Below are positions 14,342 through 14,807 of a stretch of 14,807 bases of DNA, one piece after another. A program made the position numbers and the translations under genes. Under the pieces are notes generated by a model, which saw only the letters and a list, made by a program, of their open reading frames with translations, was not told the DNA's origin and ran no database searches. This DNA comes from Alistipes sp. (GTDB lineage Bacteria > Bacteroidota > Bacteroidia > Bacteroidales > Rikenellaceae): contig JAGBTW010000082.1 in the NCBI GenBank assembly GCA_017631135.1, positions 1-14,807 on the forward strand, read 5' to 3'. Position 1 is the stretch's first letter. Each line of letters begins with the position of its first letter.

Positions 14342-14488
14342 TTACTCGGCATCGCCCTCAATATTCTCGCCCTTCTCCCAGTCGCCAATGGTGTTGCTCA
14401 TGTCGAAGCCGCGCTCAACGCCAACCTCGACAACATCCACGGCGGGAGCTGCATAGGTATCTACTTTGAAAAGCATAGTATTTAACAT
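14342..14488 (-). CDS. 48-residue peptide heading the fimbrillin/M64 operon
   Basis: A short frame starts at ATG 14488 (or at an in-frame ATG 14476, giving 44 residues) and stops at 14342. It encodes a small acidic protein with no signal peptide or membrane helix: an N-terminal segment with PAVDVVEVGVERGF, and an acidic C-terminus containing IGDWEKGENIEG. Codons follow the neighbouring operon style (many C- or G-ending codons), and the frame sits 41 nt upstream of the M64 lipoprotein gene, about 94 nt after the predicted start of transcription. From memory, comparable short proteins with a P-V-x-V-x-E-V-G/Q-x-E-x-G-F pattern occur in Bacteroidales near surface-protein genes; their function is not known to me. 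There is no clear Shine-Dalgarno. Confidence 0.65.
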   Translation of the reverse strand: MLNTMLFKVDTYAAPAVDVVEVGVERGFDMSNTIGDWEKGENIEGDAE

Positions 14489-14588
14489 TTAATTTGTTTA
14501 CGAAAAATGCACCCATCACGACAATATTTCATTGCTGCGCAACAAAAACCGCCAGTGACGTAAGAACCTCTATTTATGGTGCTTCACG

Positions 14589-14618
14589 CAAAATTACAAA
14601 AAATTTCCCAAAAGACAA
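14589..14618 (-). promoter_or_regulatory. promoter of the peptide/M64/fimbrillin operon
   Basis: On the minus strand a TTG (14618-14616), 19 nt and TAATTTTG (14596-14589) match the Bacteroidetes consensus. The start of transcription would be near 14585, leaving an untranslated leader of about 95 nt before the small gene at 14488. No phase-variation inverted repeats flank it. Confidence 0.6.
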
Positions 14619-14767
14619 TACGCTTTCTTATATTTTTTACCAAAATTCACTACTCTCGGCGTGGTGCTAACCATCACGCACCCACCATCCACATCGCCGA
14701 AAAGCGCCTGCAGGGTGGGGTTTGAGTGGGGTGATGTAATTTTTTTTGAAAAAAGTTGGTAAAAAAG

Positions 14768-14797
14768 TTGCAGGATAAAAAAAATGTAGTACCTTTG
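14768..14797 (+). promoter_or_regulatory. strong rightward promoter for a gene beyond the window
   Basis: A -33 TTG (14768-14770), 19 nt and TACCTTTG (14790-14797) fit the consensus. Upstream A and T runs (14738-14767) could act like an UP element. The start of transcription would be near 14801, and the transcribed gene lies past the right edge. Confidence 0.65.
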
Positions 14798-14807
14798 CAC
14801 CCGCAAA

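Larger units (their letters stand above)
14489..14807. other. divergent intergenic region with two promoters
   Basis: This 319-nt region separates the fimbrillin/M64 operon from whatever lies to the right. It contains a leftward promoter (14589-14618), a rightward promoter (14768-14797), and homopolymeric A/T tracts before the latter. A 70-codon frame crossing it on the minus strand overlaps the leftward promoter and looks accidental. I see no RNA gene. Confidence 0.55.

Noticed and set aside
14594..14806. A 70-codon minus-strand frame near the right edge
   Set aside because: It runs through the predicted leftward promoter and through homopolymer tracts, has no family resemblance, and would have to start inside the rightward promoter region.

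Overview
This window looks like chromosomal DNA from a Bacteroidales bacterium, plausibly Alistipes or another Rikenellaceae member; the genus is an inference. The support is the nadK-uppS-bamA-ompH-ompH gene order, fimbrillin-type and BspA-type lipoproteins, weak or absent Shine-Dalgarno sequences at many starts, and several intergenic matches to the Bacteroidetes promoter (-33 TTG, about 19-21 nt, then -7 TAnnTTTG).

Left part (1-5976): an intergenic block of about 530 nt comes first. It holds a leftward promoter, a candidate structured RNA or leader running off the left edge, and hairpins ending the next operon. A minus-strand envelope cluster follows: nadK, uppS, bamA and two Skp/OmpH chaperones. 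These genes make NADP, make undecaprenyl diphosphate for cell-wall carriers, and insert outer-membrane proteins.

Middle part (5977-9703): nadK and pdxJ are divergent, and their predicted promoters face each other so closely that the two -7 boxes form an inverted repeat. The plus-strand operon is pdxJ (vitamin B6), a CCA-adding enzyme/HD phosphohydrolase, a membrane metallophosphoesterase, and then a second, detached copy of the last ~100 codons of the CCA enzyme. The phosphoesterase gene ends inside that copy in another reading frame. Every difference over the first 85 codons of the repeat is synonymous, so the two 3' ends probably diverged in separate lineages and were joined by recombination. 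A bidirectional terminator hairpin closes the operon.

Right part (9704-14807): a minus-strand accessory operon starts from its own promoter. It encodes a 48-residue peptide, a 1222-residue lipoprotein with fimbrillin-like, BspA leucine-rich-repeat, BACON and M64 (IgA-peptidase family) metallopeptidase modules, and a separate fimbrillin-like lipoprotein. This is probably a surface adhesin/protease system. At the far right another strong promoter fires rightward out of the window.

The two most notable items are the scar of allelic recombination at the CCA-enzyme/phosphoesterase locus and the modular fimbrillin-LRR-M64 operon with its small leader peptide.
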